From positions 714,304 through 778,303 of the forward strand of contig NZ_FMYZ01000001.1 in NCBI RefSeq assembly GCF_900101625.1: 64,000 nucleotides of DNA, written 5' to 3'. A program made the translations under genes and the position numbers. The notes beneath the pieces were generated by a model, which was not told where the DNA came from, made no database searches, and saw only the letters and a list, made by a program, of their open reading frames with translations. Each line of letters begins with the position of its first letter. Positions within the stretch are counted from its first letter, which is position 1. Positions 26,661 to 39,939 of the stretch are shown here, piece after piece. Source of the stretch: Cupriavidus sp. YR651. GTDB taxonomy: Bacteria > Pseudomonadota > Gammaproteobacteria > Burkholderiales > Burkholderiaceae.

Positions 26661-29492
26661 TCAGACCACTTCGCGGAGCAGCGTGCGGGCCTCAGCCTGC
26701 AGCGGATCTTGCGACTGGTCGACCACTTCCTGCAGCAGCTCGCGGGCCCCCTCCTTGTCACCGATCTCGATGTAGGCGCGGGCCAGATCGAGCTTGATCT
26801 GCATGTCACGGCCACCGTCCATGCCCGTGGCGGACAGGGTACTGGCGGACACGCCATGCGTCGTATCGGCACCGCCCTCGGACGTCACACGCGTCAGGTC
26901 GATCGGCTCGACCAGCCGGCCGTTCTGCAGCATCGTCGGCGCCGGCAGCGGCACTGTGGACTCCGCCAGCGAGCGGCCTTCCGTCTGCTGGTCCGCGTTC
27001 AGGTCGAGCGAGATGCCCGACATGTCGAAATCCAGCGGGCGCGAACGCGTCGGGGTGTCGAGTGCCGGTACCTCGGCCAGATGCCGGCTTGCCTCGTTCA
27101 CCGGCATATCAAGGCCGGCGTCGTGGCTTTCGTCGAGTACGTCATCCAGTCGTGCCACCGGTTCCGCTTGGAGTTCGTCACCGAACACCAGCGAGGCCGA
27201 CTCCGGCGCCACGATGGGCTCCCCCGGCGCAGGCGCCGGGAAGGCGTCCAGCGGCAGTGCCAGGTCCGCCATGGCGGGTTCCTTCGGCGGCTGCTGCGGG
27301 TTCTGTGCAGGATCCTGCGTGCGCCACTGGTCCGCGACGGGCGTGGTGGTATCCACGCCTGCAGAGGTGTCCGGTGCGACCGACAGATACAACGCATTGC
27401 TCGGGTCCAGCTTGCGGCCCATTTCCGCGGCCTGCAACCAGTCCGCGCCTTGCCCGCCCGTCTGGGCGAACATTTCTTCTGCAATCACTCGGAAACCTTC
27501 CACATCCTGACGAGTGTTGTAAATCTCCATGAGCTTCAGGCGGATAGCCTGGCGCTCAGGGCTCTGTTGCAGCGCTTCGCGCAGGATTTCCTCGGCCTGC
27601 ACGTCGCGCCCGTAGGCGATATACACCTCGGCTTCCGCGATCGGATCGACCTCGGTAGCCTCAGGCGAGTTGTTGCCAATCCGGAAATCCGCGCCGAACA
27701 CGCTGTGCTGCGAGGTATCCACGCTCTGGCCGCCGGCGGTGCCGAACAGCGAGTGACCGCCCGCCATCACGGTGCTTTCCTGCGACAAGATGCTGTCGCC
27801 GAAGCCGGAGTTCTCGCTCGCCTTCTGCTTCTGGCGGCGACGGTAGAACGCGTAGCCGCCCAGCAGCACAGCCAGCAGGCCGGCACCCGGCAACAACATC
27901 GGGTTGTCCAGCAGTTCGTCGACAAAGGATCGTTGCGGCACCGGGGCCGGCGGCGACACCGGCTTCCTGGCCGCGGGGGCCGGGGCTGCAGCGGCCGGCG
28001 CCGATGCGGCGGCCTGGGCTTGCGGCGCCGAAGCCGAGGCTTCGGGTGCCGAGGCGGCAGCCGTCGCGGCCGGCGCAGGCACCGGCGTCGCCGTGCTCGG
28101 GGCGTCCGTCGGCTTGGCGGGTTCGGCCGGTACCACCGTCGGCTCGGTGCTTGCAGCCGGTGCCGGTGCGGCAGCAGTCGCGGCCGGCGCTGCGGCAGCT
28201 ACTGTTGCCGCAGCCGGCGCGGCCGGAGCCGCCTTCGCCGCCTGGCTTGTCTGATTGAGCTTGGCGATCTCCGAATTCTTCAGCTCCATCAGGCGCTGCA
28301 TATCGGTGACGTTCTTTTCCAGCTGGGCCAGCTTGGATTCCGCATCCTTGAGCTTGCGCTGGTTGGCGACGTCGGCTTCCGCCTGGGCTTGCGCCTTGGC
28401 TTGCGCGCCACGGTCGGCCTTGGAAAGCTTCAGCTCGTCACGCGGACCTGCCGCGGGCACCGTGGTGTCCTGCACGCGCGCGGTGATGTTGCCCGACTGC
28501 TCGCGGCCGGTGCCGGCTTCCACGGACTTGGCGGCAGCAGCGGCAGCCAGACGACTGCGGTAGCTGTCGAAGCCCTGCGTGCGGGCCACGACTTCGCGAT
28601 GCGCCACACGCGGGCTCACGGACTGGGCCTGCTGGGCACTCGGCACCTTCAGCACGGCGCCGGATTTGATCCGGTTGATATTGCCGCCGATGAAGGCATT
28701 CGGATTGTTCCGATACAGCGCGAACAGCATCTGTTCGAGCGACACGCCGTCCTGGGCGGCCTCGCCGGCAATGCCGTACAGGGTGTCGCCACGCTGGATC
28801 GTGTAGTTGCCGTTGGCGGGGGCGCCATCCGTCGCGGTCGGGGACGGGGCGGCAGCGGCACGGCGCGGCTGGCGCACAGCGGGTGCGGGGCGCGCGGCCT
28901 CGGTCGCCGGTGCGGCGGATGTGGCGGCGGGTACCGACGCGGCAGCGGCGGGCGCCTGGGCCGGCGACGCGTCCGGCGACGCGTCCGGCGTGGCGGCCTG
29001 CACGACCGTGGTCGGCGAGAACGATTGGGAGGTCGACTTGACGCCGGCCGGATCGAGCAGGAACGTGTACGCGCGCGTCACCTTGCCGCTGGACCAGCTC
29101 ATGTCGACAAGGATGTCGACAAACGGCTCGCTGATCGGCTGGTTGGATTTGACGCTGGCGACGTAACTGCCATTGGGGCGACGCTCCACCTGGAGCCGTA
29201 CGCTGGAAACAGCGGGCAGGTACGTCAGCCCTGCCCTGGCATAGGCGGCGGGCGAGGCCAGCTTGACAGTCAGGCTGTCCGCTTCCTCGGCTGAGACGCC
29301 GCTGATATCGATTTCAGCCTGGAGCGGCTGCCCCAGGTTGGACTGTACCCGTAGTTGTCCGAACCCCGCGGCATACGCGGCCGGCTGCATCAGCAGCAAA
29401 CCGAGTGCCGTGACGGCCAGCGTTGACCAGCGCTGACGGACAGTAGGCGCATCTTTCCGGCGATGTAGGCTCACACTCACCTCGTGCTCCAT
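26661..29492 (-). CDS. fimV: FimV-like polar hub protein
   Basis: A 943-residue envelope protein. A signal sequence (cleavage near YAAGFG) leads to the conserved FimV N-terminal domain GFGQLRVQSNLGQPLQAEID. A LysM peptidoglycan-binding domain (about 229-283, YTIQRGDTLYGIA) and a coiled coil (about 355-410) follow. After a long Ala/Pro-rich linker come a transmembrane helix (LLAVLLGGYAFYRRR), a Gln-rich cytoplasmic part with TPR-like residues (about 600-690), and the C-terminal FimV domain ending near IEIGDKEGARELLQEVVDQ. In Pseudomonas FimV organises the cell pole for type IV pili, cAMP signalling and flagella. An internal GTG five codons in has a better Shine-Dalgarno, so the start may be slightly later. 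Confidence 0.9.
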   Translation of the reverse strand: MEHEVSVSLHRRKDAPTVRQRWSTLAVTALGLLLMQPAAYAAGFGQLRVQSNLGQPLQAEIDISGVSAEEADSLTVKLASPAAYARAGLTYLPAVSSVRLQVERRPNGSYVASVKSNQPISEPFVDILVDMSWSSGKVTRAYTFLLDPAGVKSTSQSFSPTTVVQAATPDASPDASPAQAPAAAASVPAATSAAPATEAARPAPAVRQPRRAAAAPSPTATDGAPANGNYTIQRGDTLYGIAGEAAQDGVSLEQMLFALYRNNPNAFIGGNINRIKSGAVLKVPSAQQAQSVSPRVAHREVVARTQGFDSYRSRLAAAAAAKSVEAGTGREQSGNITARVQDTTVPAAGPRDELKLSKADRGAQAKAQAQAEADVANQRKLKDAESKLAQLEKNVTDMQRLMELKNSEIAKLNQTSQAAKAAPAAPAAATVAAAAPAATAAAPAPAASTEPTVVPAEPAKPTDAPSTATPVPAPAATAAASAPEASASAPQAQAAASAPAAAAPAPAARKPVSPPAPVPQRSFVDELLDNPMLLPGAGLLAVLLGGYAFYRRRQKQKASENSGFGDSILSQESTVMAGGHSLFGTAGGQSVDTSQHSVFGADFRIGNNSPEATEVDPIAEAEVYIAYGRDVQAEEILREALQQSPERQAIRLKLMEIYNTRQDVEGFRVIAEEMFAQTGGQGADWLQAAEMGRKLDPSNALYLSVAPDTSAGVDTTTPVADQWRTQDPAQNPQQPPKEPAMADLALPLDAFPAPAPGEPIVAPESASLVFGDELQAEPVARLDDVLDESHDAGLDMPVNEASRHLAEVPALDTPTRSRPLDFDMSGISLDLNADQQTEGRSLAESTVPLPAPTMLQNGRLVEPIDLTRVTSEGGADTTHGVSASTLSATGMDGGRDMQIKLDLARAYIEIGDKEGARELLQEVVDQSQDPLQAEARTLLREVV

Positions 29493-29685
29493 TTATGTTT
29501 CTAGTAGCGAAAAATAACCCGACCCCAAATGCCTGGCTGGCGGGCGGATGGCCGGTGCGGACGGAAACGTCTGCCCGGATACCTCGCCCTTTCGCCACCG
29601 CAGAACAGCGACGAAGACCCCGTAGCCAAGCGTATGCCGGCTGTATTGTGACGCAAGCCCGGGAAAAATAGGCACTCGGATGCAA

Positions 29686-29711
29686 CAACGCCGCGCTGTG
29701 GCGCGGCGTTG
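29686..29711. other. GC-rich 11-bp hairpin between asd and fimV
   Basis: CAACGCCGCGC (29686-29696) pairs perfectly with GCGCGGCGTTG (29701-29711) around TGTG. It lies 62 bases after the asd stop in a 280-base gap. The T content after it on the minus strand is low, so it may be a weak terminator of asd. Nothing else is recognised in the gap. Confidence 0.5.
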
Positions 29712-29772
29712 CAGGGAAAGCAGAGAATTCTGTTGCCTCGCCGCAACGAAAGCGGCGGGGCTCACCGGAGGC

Positions 29773-30909
29773 TCAGCCCTCGATCAGAATGCGCAGCATA
29801 CGCCGCAGGGGTTCGGCTGCCCCCCACAGCAACTGATCACCCACCGTGAAGGCCGACAGGTACTCGCCACCCATCTGCATCTTGCGCAGGCGGCCGACCG
29901 GGATGGTCAGCGTACCCGTCACGGCAGCCGGCGTGAGATCCGTCATGCTGGCTTCACGCGTGTTCGGCACCACCTTGGCCCACTGGTTGTTGGCCGCCAG
30001 CATGCCTTCGATCTCATCCAGCGGCACATCCTTGCGCAGCTTGATCGTCAGCGCCTGCGAATGGCAGCGCATGGCGCCAATCCGCACGCACAGGCCGTCG
30101 ACGGCGATCGGGGCTGCGCCGGTGGCGCCCACGAAACCTTCGCCGCGACCCAGGATCTTGTTGGTCTCGGCGCCGCCCTTCCACTCTTCCTTGGAAACGC
30201 CGTTACCCAGGTCCTTGTCGATCCAGGGAATCAGGTTGCCGGCCAGCGGCACGCCGAATTGCTTCGTTTCGTCCGCCGACAGCCCGTGCTGGGTGGCCAG
30301 GATGGTGCGGTCGATTTCCAGGATGGCGGAAGCCGGGTTGTCCAGCAGCGGCTTGACCGCGGCGTTCAGCGTACCGAACTGCGTCAGCAGCTCGCGCATG
30401 TGCTGGGCGCCGCCGCCCGATGCGGCCTGGTACGTCATGGAGGTCATCCATTCCACCAGATCATGCTCGAACAGGCCGCCCAGGCCCATCATCATGCAGC
30501 TGACCGTGCAGTTGCCGCCGATGAAGTTCTTCACGCCCTTCGACAGCGCATCCTTGATCACGCCGAGGTTGACGGGATCCAGCACGATGATGGCATCGTC
30601 CTTCATCCGCAGCGAGGACGCCGCATCGATCCAGTAACCGTTCCAGCCGGCCGCACGCAGGCGCGGGAAGACATCGTTCGTGTAGTCGCCGCCCTGGGCG
30701 GTGAGCACCACGTCGCACTTCTTCAGTGCCTCGATGTCGTTGGCATCTTTCAGCGTGGTTTCGTTCTTTGCCATCGCCGGGGCCTTGCCGCCAGCGTTGG
30801 AAGTGCTGAAGAAAACGGGCTCGATATGGTCGAAATCGCCCTCTTCCTGCATGCGCTGCATCAGGACGCTGCCGACCATTCCTCGCCAACCGACGAGACC
30901 TACAATCAT
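29773..30909 (-). CDS. asd: Aspartate-semialdehyde dehydrogenase
   Basis: A 378-residue NADPH enzyme that reduces aspartyl phosphate to aspartate semialdehyde, the branch point for lysine, methionine and threonine. The N-terminal nucleotide loop is [15 protein letters not shown] and the catalytic Cys is in [15 protein letters not shown]. The active-site His lies in [18 protein letters not shown]. The sequence is of the gamma/beta-proteobacterial Asd type. It is downstream of leuB in the leu-asd-fimV-truA-trp order seen in beta-proteobacteria. Confidence 0.96.
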   Translation of the reverse strand: MIVGLVGWRGMVGSVLMQRMQEEGDFDHIEPVFFSTSNAGGKAPAMAKNETTLKDANDIEALKKCDVVLTAQGGDYTNDVFPRLRAAGWNGYWIDAASSLRMKDDAIIVLDPVNLGVIKDALSKGVKNFIGGNCTVSCMMMGLGGLFEHDLVEWMTSMTYQAASGGGAQHMRELLTQFGTLNAAVKPLLDNPASAILEIDRTILATQHGLSADETKQFGVPLAGNLIPWIDKDLGNGVSKEEWKGGAETNKILGRGEGFVGATGAAPIAVDGLCVRIGAMRCHSQALTIKLRKDVPLDEIEGMLAANNQWAKVVPNTREASMTDLTPAAVTGTLTIPVGRLRKMQMGGEYLSAFTVGDQLLWGAAEPLRRMLRILIEG

Positions 30910-31273
30910 GACTTACCTCGGATGTGATGTGAACTTCCCCGCCATTTTCCTCGCCCGGCGTGGCTGCGCGGGGAAGACGGGCAGGCACGACGAACGATCT
31001 AGGCGATCGCTTTTTTGGTAATGGTTTTAATCGTCGTTGCGGTAACCGCCGGGCCGAGCGAATCCGCGCCGCCCGTGCCGCGGGTGGCGGCGGGAGCGAC
31101 GGAGGCAGTCAGGATGGACTGGTTGATTCGGGCCATGCGGGGGAGTCTACACGATTTTGCCGCGCTGCCGCAGCAGACAAACCTGTGAAAAATGCGCTGC
31201 CAACCGGGGGAACCGGGGGGGCCGGCCGGCAGGACGCCTCGACACGAAGCCGCCCTGCCAAGCCGACGCCGCT
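30910..31273. other. Intergenic region between leuB and asd
   Basis: This 364-base gap has no gene I can support firmly. A minus-strand ATG frame at 30999-31136 would encode 45 residues, rich in Ala/Thr and ending in a Lys-containing tail, but no ribosome binding site precedes it. The section nearest leuB contains G-runs (about 31205-31225). No clear terminator was found after leuB, so asd may be partly reached by leu readthrough. Confidence 0.35.
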
Positions 31274-32341
31274 TTACAGCGCGGCGAGCACCGCTTCGCC
31301 CATCTCGCGGGTGCCAACCTGCTTGCAGCCCGGCGTCAGGATGTCGCCCGTGCGATAGCCCTGCGACAGCACCTTCTTGACGGCATTCTCGATGCGATCC
31401 GCCTGCTCGGCGCGGTTCAGCGAGTAACGCAGCATCATCGCGGCGGAAAGGATCGTGGCCAGCGGATTGGCCACGCCCTTGCCGGCGATGTCCGGTGCCG
31501 AGCCGTGCGACGGCTCGTACAAACCCTTGTTGTTCGCGTCCAGCGATGCCGACGGCAGCATGCCGATCGAACCCGTCAGCATGGCGGCCTCGTCCGACAG
31601 GATGTCGCCGAACATGTTGCCGGTGACGATCACGTCAAAGCTCTTCGGCGCCTTGACCAGTTGCATCGCGGCGTTGTCCACGTACATGTGGGACAGCTCG
31701 ACGTCCGGATACTCCTTGCTGACATCGATCACGATGTCCTTCCAGAACTGGAACGTCTCCAGCACATTGGCCTTGTCCACGCTGCACAGCTTCTTGCCGC
31801 GCTTGGCCGCCGCCTGGAACGCCACGTGCGCGATGCGGCGGATTTCCGGCTCGCTGTAGCGCATCGTGTCGAAGGCTTCGCGATGACCCTTGAACAGGCC
31901 GTCCGGGGCTTCGCGCAGGCCGCGCGGCTGGCCGAAGTAGATGTCGCCGTTCAGCTCGCGCACGATCAGGATGTCCAGGCCCGCCACCAGCTCGGGCTTC
32001 AGGCTCGAGGCGCCGGTCAGTTCCGGATAGCAGATCGCCGGGCGGAAGTTGGCGAACAGCTGCAGGTGCTTGCGCAAGCCCAGGATGGCCTGCTCCGGAC
32101 GCAGCGGACGCTCCAGGCTGTCGTACTTCCAGTCGCCCACGGCGCCGAACAGGATCGCGTCGGCTTCCTTTGCCAGCTTCAGGGTGTTCTCCGGCAGCGG
32201 ATGGCCTTCGGCCTCGTAGCCAGCGCCACCCACCGGCGCGGTTTCCATTTCGAATTTCTCGTCGAGCGCGTTGAGCACCTTGACGGCTTCGGCGACGATC
32301 TCGGGACCAATGCCGTCACCCGGCAGGACTGCAATCTTCAT
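31274..32341 (-). CDS. leuB: 3-isopropylmalate dehydrogenase
   Basis: A 355-residue NAD-dependent decarboxylating dehydrogenase, third step of leucine synthesis. The N-terminus [14 protein letters not shown], the metal-binding [11 protein letters not shown] and [18 protein letters not shown], and the NAD site [16 protein letters not shown] are all conserved. It follows leuD by 27 bases in the leuC-leuD-leuB operon. Confidence 0.97.
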   Translation of the reverse strand: MKIAVLPGDGIGPEIVAEAVKVLNALDEKFEMETAPVGGAGYEAEGHPLPENTLKLAKEADAILFGAVGDWKYDSLERPLRPEQAILGLRKHLQLFANFRPAICYPELTGASSLKPELVAGLDILIVRELNGDIYFGQPRGLREAPDGLFKGHREAFDTMRYSEPEIRRIAHVAFQAAAKRGKKLCSVDKANVLETFQFWKDIVIDVSKEYPDVELSHMYVDNAAMQLVKAPKSFDVIVTGNMFGDILSDEAAMLTGSIGMLPSASLDANNKGLYEPSHGSAPDIAGKGVANPLATILSAAMMLRYSLNRAEQADRIENAVKKVLSQGYRTGDILTPGCKQVGTREMGEAVLAAL

Positions 32342-32368
32342 CTGTCTTCCTGTATTCGTAGTGTGTCT

Positions 32369-33019
32369 TCAACCAACCAGGCGATTGCCCAGCCACGGCA
32401 TCTTCGTCAGGCGCTCGGCTTCGTACGCCTTGATCTTGTCCGACTGGCGCAGCGTCAGGCCGATGTCGTCAAATCCGTTGAGCATGCAGTACTTGCGGAA
32501 CGGGGCGATATCGAAGGAATAGCTCTCGCCGCCCGGCGTCAGCACCACCTGCTTGTCGAGGTCGATGGTCAGCTTGTAGCCCGGGAACGCATTGGTCTCG
32601 TTGAACAGGTGATCGACCTGCAGGTCGGTCAGCACCACCGGCAACAGGCCGTTCTTGTAGCAGTTGTTGAAGAAGATGTCGGCGAAACTCGGCGCGATGA
32701 CGGCGCGGAAGCCGTATTGCGAAAGCGCCCACGGCGCATGCTCGCGCGAGCTGCCGCAGCCGAAGTTGCTGCGTGCCAGCAGCACCGACGCGCCCTGGTA
32801 GCGCGGCTGGTTCAGCACGAAGTCCGGGTTCAGCGGACGCTTGCTGTTGTCCTGGCCGGGCTGGCCGACGTCCTTGTAGCGCCATTCGTCGAACAGGTTC
32901 GGACCAAAGCCCGTGCGCTTGATCGACTTCAGGAATTGCTTCGGGATGATCGCGTCGGTATCGACGTTCTCACGATCGAGCGGCGCCACGAGGCCGCTGT
33001 GTACGGTGAACTTTTCCAT
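32369..33019 (-). CDS. leuD: 3-isopropylmalate dehydratase small subunit
   Basis: A 216-residue swivel subunit of isopropylmalate isomerase, partner of LeuC. The block [20 protein letters not shown] is the LeuD signature, and [18 protein letters not shown] near the N-terminus is also conserved. It is separated from the entericidin-like gene by ten bases. Confidence 0.97.
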   Translation of the reverse strand: MEKFTVHSGLVAPLDRENVDTDAIIPKQFLKSIKRTGFGPNLFDEWRYKDVGQPGQDNSKRPLNPDFVLNQPRYQGASVLLARSNFGCGSSREHAPWALSQYGFRAVIAPSFADIFFNNCYKNGLLPVVLTDLQVDHLFNETNAFPGYKLTIDLDKQVVLTPGGESYSFDIAPFRKYCMLNGFDDIGLTLRQSDKIKAYEAERLTKMPWLGNRLVG

Positions 33020-33029
33020 GGTGGTGTCC

Positions 33030-33161
33030 TTACTTCTTGGCAGCGTTCTCGAGCGAGCGGCCCGCCGCCTGCGTGTCCTTGCCCAGTCCGGCCATCGTGT
33101 TGCAGCCAGCCAATTGCAGCATGCCCAGGCATGCCAGCAGCGTGATCACGATCTTTTTCAT
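33030..33161 (-). CDS. Entericidin-family small lipoprotein between leuC and leuD
   Basis: A 43-residue peptide with a lipoprotein signal: basic start MKK, hydrophobic core and lipobox LQLAGC, giving a mature peptide of about 25 residues. The mature part [23 protein letters not shown] matches the EcnA/EcnB family, whose members act in an antidote/bacteriolytic pair in enteric bacteria. Only one copy is present here. AGAGAG lies before the ATG. It lies in the same direction between leuC (37 bases) and leuD (10 bases), so it is part of the leu operon. Confidence 0.82.
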   Translation of the reverse strand: MKKIVITLLACLGMLQLAGCNTMAGLGKDTQAAGRSLENAAKK

Positions 33162-33198
33162 GTTCTCTCTATTCGAAAGTCGTGGTTGACCCGCCCGA

Positions 33199-34608
33199 TC
33201 AGCCGAGCTTGCGGATATCGACGAAATGACCCTCGATGGCGGCTGCGGCGGCCATCGCCGGGCTGACCAGATGGGTACGTCCGCCCGCACCCTGACGGCC
33301 TTCGAAGTTCCGGTTGGAGGTAGACGCGCAGCGCTCGCCCGCCTCCAGGCGGTCGGCGTTCATGGCCAGGCACATCGAGCAGCCCGGCTCGCGCCATTCA
33401 AAGCCGGCGGCCTTGAAGACCTTGTCCAGCCCTTCGCGTTCGGCTTGCGACTTCACCAGACCCGAGCCCGGCACGACCATCGCCAGCTTCACATTCGACG
33501 CCACCTTGCGGCCGAGTTTCTGCACCACCCATGCGGCGGCTCGCATGTCCTCGATACGGCTGTTGGTGCAGGAGCCGATGAACACCTTGTCGACGTTAAT
33601 CGCTTCGATCGGCACATTCGGCTGCAGGCCCATGTATTCCAGCGCGCGCTCCATGGCGTTGCGCTTGTTCGGGTCCTTTTCCTTCTCGGGGTCCGGCACG
33701 CGGTCTTCGATGCTGACGACCATCTCCGGCGACGTGCCCCAGGTCACCTGCGGGCGGATATCCTCGGCGCGCAGCTCCACGACCTTGTCGAAGTGGGCGC
33801 CATCGTCGGAATGCAGCGTGCGCCAGTAGCCCACCGCCTGCTCCCATTCCACGCCCTGCGGCGCGTACGGACGGTTCTTCACGTATTCCAGCGTGGTGTC
33901 GTCCACGGCAACCAGCCCGGCGCGGGCGCCGGCTTCGATCGCCATGTTGCAGACCGTCATGCGGCCTTCCATGGTCAGGTCGCGAATGGCCGAGCCGGCG
34001 AACTCCATGGTGAAGCCCGTGCCGCCAGCCGTGCCGATCTTGCCGATGATGGCCAGCACGATGTCCTTGGCGGTGCAGCCGCGCGGCAGCTTGCCTTCCA
34101 CCTTGATCAGCATGTTTTTGGCCTTCTTGCCCAGCAGCGTCTGCGTGGCCAGCACGTGCTCCACTTCCGAGGTGCCGATGCCGTGCGCCAGTGCGCCGAA
34201 CGCGCCATGCGTGCTGGTGTGGGAATCGCCGCAGACCACGGTCATGCCCGGCAGCGTGGCGCCCTGCTCCGGCCCGATCACGTGGACGATGCCCTGGCGG
34301 TGATCGTTCATCTTGAACTGGGTGATGCCGAAGCTGTCGCAGTTGGCGTCCAGGGTATCGACCTGGAGCTTCGACACCGGGTCCGCGATGCCTTGCGAGC
34401 GGTCCGTGGTCGGCACGTTATGGTCGGACACGGCCAGGTTCGCGCTGATGCGCCAGACCGGACGCGACGCCAGTTTCAGCCCCTCGAACGCCTGCGGGCT
34501 GGTGACTTCGTGCAGCAGGTGGCGATCGATGTAGAGCAGCGTGGTGCCGTCTTCCTCGACGTGGACGGTGTGGTCATCCCAGAGTTTGTCGTAGAGCGTC
34601 TTGGCCAT
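33199..34608 (-). CDS. leuC: 3-isopropylmalate dehydratase large subunit
   Basis: A 469-residue aconitase-family iron-sulfur subunit. [14 protein letters not shown] and [10 protein letters not shown] supply the three cluster cysteines, and [26 protein letters not shown] is the family signature. The product interconverts 2- and 3-isopropylmalate with LeuD. First gene of the leu cluster here; leuA is not in the window. Confidence 0.97.
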   Translation of the reverse strand: MAKTLYDKLWDDHTVHVEEDGTTLLYIDRHLLHEVTSPQAFEGLKLASRPVWRISANLAVSDHNVPTTDRSQGIADPVSKLQVDTLDANCDSFGITQFKMNDHRQGIVHVIGPEQGATLPGMTVVCGDSHTSTHGAFGALAHGIGTSEVEHVLATQTLLGKKAKNMLIKVEGKLPRGCTAKDIVLAIIGKIGTAGGTGFTMEFAGSAIRDLTMEGRMTVCNMAIEAGARAGLVAVDDTTLEYVKNRPYAPQGVEWEQAVGYWRTLHSDDGAHFDKVVELRAEDIRPQVTWGTSPEMVVSIEDRVPDPEKEKDPNKRNAMERALEYMGLQPNVPIEAINVDKVFIGSCTNSRIEDMRAAAWVVQKLGRKVASNVKLAMVVPGSGLVKSQAEREGLDKVFKAAGFEWREPGCSMCLAMNADRLEAGERCASTSNRNFEGRQGAGGRTHLVSPAMAAAAAIEGHFVDIRKLG

Positions 34609-34982
34609 GATGCGAGGGGGCAGACCGACCGTCCGGACAGGAACGGCGCAGATCCGCGCGTTGGTTTGCAGGGGATTTGTTTTTTCCGGATGCCATCGCG
34701 GGCAAGCAGACTATTGTGCTGCTTTTCCCGCGTCGCCGGTGATTGCTTGACATCGCAATCGATTATGCCATGTGCGCCGGCCCGGAACGGGTGCGCCGGA
34801 CGCGACCTGCGGCGGTCATTGGCGAAAGGGGGATTTCGCAGATGGCGAAAAGGTGGCAACGCGCACGGCCCAGGCGGGCGGCCCGGAACGCGGAGGAAGC
34901 GGAGGAAGCGGACGAGCTGAGGAAGCGCCGCCGTGCCCACAAACGGGGCACGACGGCGGTACGGCGGGATCGGGGGCCGGAA
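34609..34982 (-). other. Intergenic region between livF and leuC
   Basis: A 374-base gap. Just after the livF stop, a 12-bp stem (34927-34938 with 34946-34959, one G-U pair and a bulge on the plus reading) could be a weak terminator without a T-run. Next to it is a short Gly-Ala-Gly type repeat of GGAGGAAGC at about 34891-34909. The remainder should contain the leuC promoter, but no consensus boxes stand out. Confidence 0.35.
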
Positions 34983-35683
<701 letters not shown>

Positions 35684-35684
<1 letters not shown>

Positions 35685-36447
35685 CAGTCCTCTCCCAGGT
35701 AGGCCTTGATCACGCGCGGGTCGTTGCGCACCTCGTCCGGCGCGGCCGTCACGATCGGGCGGCCGTGCTCCATCACCATGATGCGGTCCGATACGCCCAT
35801 CACCAGGCTCATGTCGTGCTCGATCAGCAGCACGGAGATGTTGAACTCGTGGCGCAGGCGGTCGATCAGCTGTTGCAGCTCGATCTTTTCCTGCGGGTTC
35901 AGGCCGGCGGCCGGTTCGTCCAGCATCAGCAGGCGCGGCCGGGTGATCATGCAGCGCGCGATCTCCAGCCGCCGCTGATGACCGTACGACAGCGTGCCCG
36001 CCTCGCGGTTGGCCACCGACGTCAGCCCCATGCGCTCCAGCCATTCGGCGGCGCGCTCCAGCGCTTCGCGCTCGGCGCGACGATAGGCCGGCGTGGCCAG
36101 CAGGCCGCGCAGCAAGCCCGACTTGACCTGCAGGTGCTGCGCGACCAGCAGGTTTTCCACCACGGTCAGCGACTTGAACAAGCGGATGTTCTGGAACGTA
36201 CGCACCAGGCCGCGTCGTGCCACCAGGTGGCTCGGCAGGCCGGCGATCGCGTGGCCGTCGAGCGTTACCTCGCCCGCCGTGGGCTTGTAGAAGCCGCCCA
36301 CGCAGTTGAATACCGTGGTCTTGCCCGCGCCGTTGGGGCCGATGATGGCAAAGACCTCGTCGCGACGCACATCGAAATCGACGCCGTCCACGGCCAGCAA
36401 ACCGCCAAAGCGCATCTGCAGGCCGGATACTTTCAGCATTTCCGCGC

Positions 36448-36451
<4 letters not shown>
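35684..36451 (-). CDS. livG: Branched-chain amino-acid ABC importer ATPase LivG
   Basis: A 255-residue ATPase. Walker A is [10 protein letters not shown], the signature region is [14 protein letters not shown] (the Y in place of G is usual in LivG), and Walker B is [13 protein letters not shown]. The C-terminus VIKAYLGED is typical. The ATG at 36451 overlaps the livM stop by four bases (ATGA), and the stop overlaps livF, so the three are tightly coupled. Confidence 0.94.
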
Positions 36452-37734
<1,283 letters not shown>

Positions 37735-37746
37735 CTTGCGCTCCCC

Positions 37747-38673
<927 letters not shown>

Positions 38674-38756
38674 GCGAGGGACCTTTTGGATCGGAGAGCC
38701 CGATGCGGCGCGCTGGCCGCCGTCATGTGGCGGCAAGCCGACATCGAACCGATACC

Positions 38757-38793
38757 AAAACGCCCCGCTCGCCGGGTCGCGAGCGGGGCGTTT
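38757..38793 (-). terminator. Intergenic terminator between livK and livH
   Basis: CGCCCCGCTCGC (38761-38772) pairs perfectly with GCGAGCGGGGCG (38779-38790), extended by AA/TT pairs, with a 6-base loop. On the minus strand it is followed by TTTT. It should end most binding-protein transcripts, with partial readthrough to livHMGF. Confidence 0.85.
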
Positions 38794-38811
38794 GCCAGGA
38801 GTGGCGCCGGA

Positions 38812-39939
38812 TTAGTTGGCGGCGGTCTTCGTGGCGTCCTTGTGCCACGTGTAGACGACGAACTTGAACGACTTCAGGTCGCCACGATCGTCGTACTCGA
38901 CCTTGCCGATCGGGGTCTGGAAGGCGTTCTTGTGCATATACGCCGCCACCTTGGCCGGGTCCGTGCTCTTGGCGCCGGCGATGGCGTCGCCAATGATCTT
39001 CACGGCGGCGTAGGCAGGCATCTGGAACGGACCGTTGGCGTCACGCTTCTTGTCGGCGAAGGCCTTCACCAGGCCGGCGTTGGCCGGGTCGGCGGAGAAG
39101 TCGGCCGGCAGCGTTACCAGCATGCCTTCCGACGACGGGCCGGCAATCGCGGTCACGTCCTTGTTGCCCACGCCCTCGGGACCCATGAAGGTCGCCTTCA
39201 CGCCCTGCTCGCGCGCCTGGCGCAGCAGCAGGCCCATTTCCGGGTGGTAGCCGCCGAAGTAGACGAAGTCCACGCCTTGCGCCTTCAGCTTGGTGATGAC
39301 GGCGGAGTAGTCGGAATCGCCGGCGTTAATGCCTTCGAATACCGCCACGGGGATCTTGGCCGCTTCCAGGTCCTTCTTCACCGAACTGGCGATGCCCTGG
39401 CCGTACGACTGCTTGTCGTGCAGCACGGCGACCTTCTTGGGCTTGACCTTGCCGATGATGTACTGGGCGGCTGCCGGACCCTGCTGGTCGTCGCGGCCGA
39501 TCGTGCGGAAGACGAACTTGCGCTTCTTCGTCTCGGTCAGTTGCGGCGCGGTGGCCGACGGCGTGACCATCACGATGCCTTCGTTTTCGTAGATGTCCGA
39601 TGCGGGAATGGTGGAACCCGAGCACACATGACCGATCACGTAGTGGATGCCCTGGCTGACGATCTTGTTGGCCACCGCCACGGCTTGCTTCGGCTCGCAG
39701 GCATCGTCCATCAGCACCACTTCCAGCTTGTTGCCGCCGGCGCCGCCCGCTGCATTGATCTGTTCGATGGCGGTCAGGGCGCCCGCCTTGACCATGTCGC
39801 CGTATTGGGCGACCGAGCCGCTCATGGGGCCGGCGATGGCGATCTTGACGGTTTCGGCGTTCGCCGAGGTGAAAGCAGTTGCGCCGGCAGTGGCGAGCAC
39901 GGCGGCCATGGCAGTGGACGTGAGACGGGACAGCGTCAT
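38812..39939 (-). CDS. livK: Branched-chain amino-acid ABC importer periplasmic binding protein
   Basis: A 375-residue Leu/Ile/Val-binding protein (LivJ/LivK family). A Sec signal peptide is cleaved near TSANAETVK. The mature start VKIAIAGPMSGSVAQYGDM and the segments CEPKQAVAVANKIV, VTPSATAPQLTE and FRTIGRDDQQGPAAAQYI are conserved. AGGAG lies at good spacing before the ATG. It is the first gene of the liv cluster and ends just before the terminator that splits it from livH. The exact ligand (Leu, Ile, Val or another amino acid) is not determined. Confidence 0.93.
   Translation of the reverse strand: MTLSRLTSTAMAAVLATAGATAFTSANAETVKIAIAGPMSGSVAQYGDMVKAGALTAIEQINAAGGAGGNKLEVVLMDDACEPKQAVAVANKIVSQGIHYVIGHVCSGSTIPASDIYENEGIVMVTPSATAPQLTETKKRKFVFRTIGRDDQQGPAAAQYIIGKVKPKKVAVLHDKQSYGQGIASSVKKDLEAAKIPVAVFEGINAGDSDYSAVITKLKAQGVDFVYFGGYHPEMGLLLRQAREQGVKATFMGPEGVGNKDVTAIAGPSSEGMLVTLPADFSADPANAGLVKAFADKKRDANGPFQMPAYAAVKIIGDAIAGAKSTDPAKVAAYMHKNAFQTPIGKVEYDDRGDLKSFKFVVYTWHKDATKTAAN

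Noticed and set aside
26643..29294. An 883-codon plus-strand frame opposite fimV
   Set aside because: Gly/Arg repeats arise from the complement of fimV Ala/Pro codons; no independent evidence.
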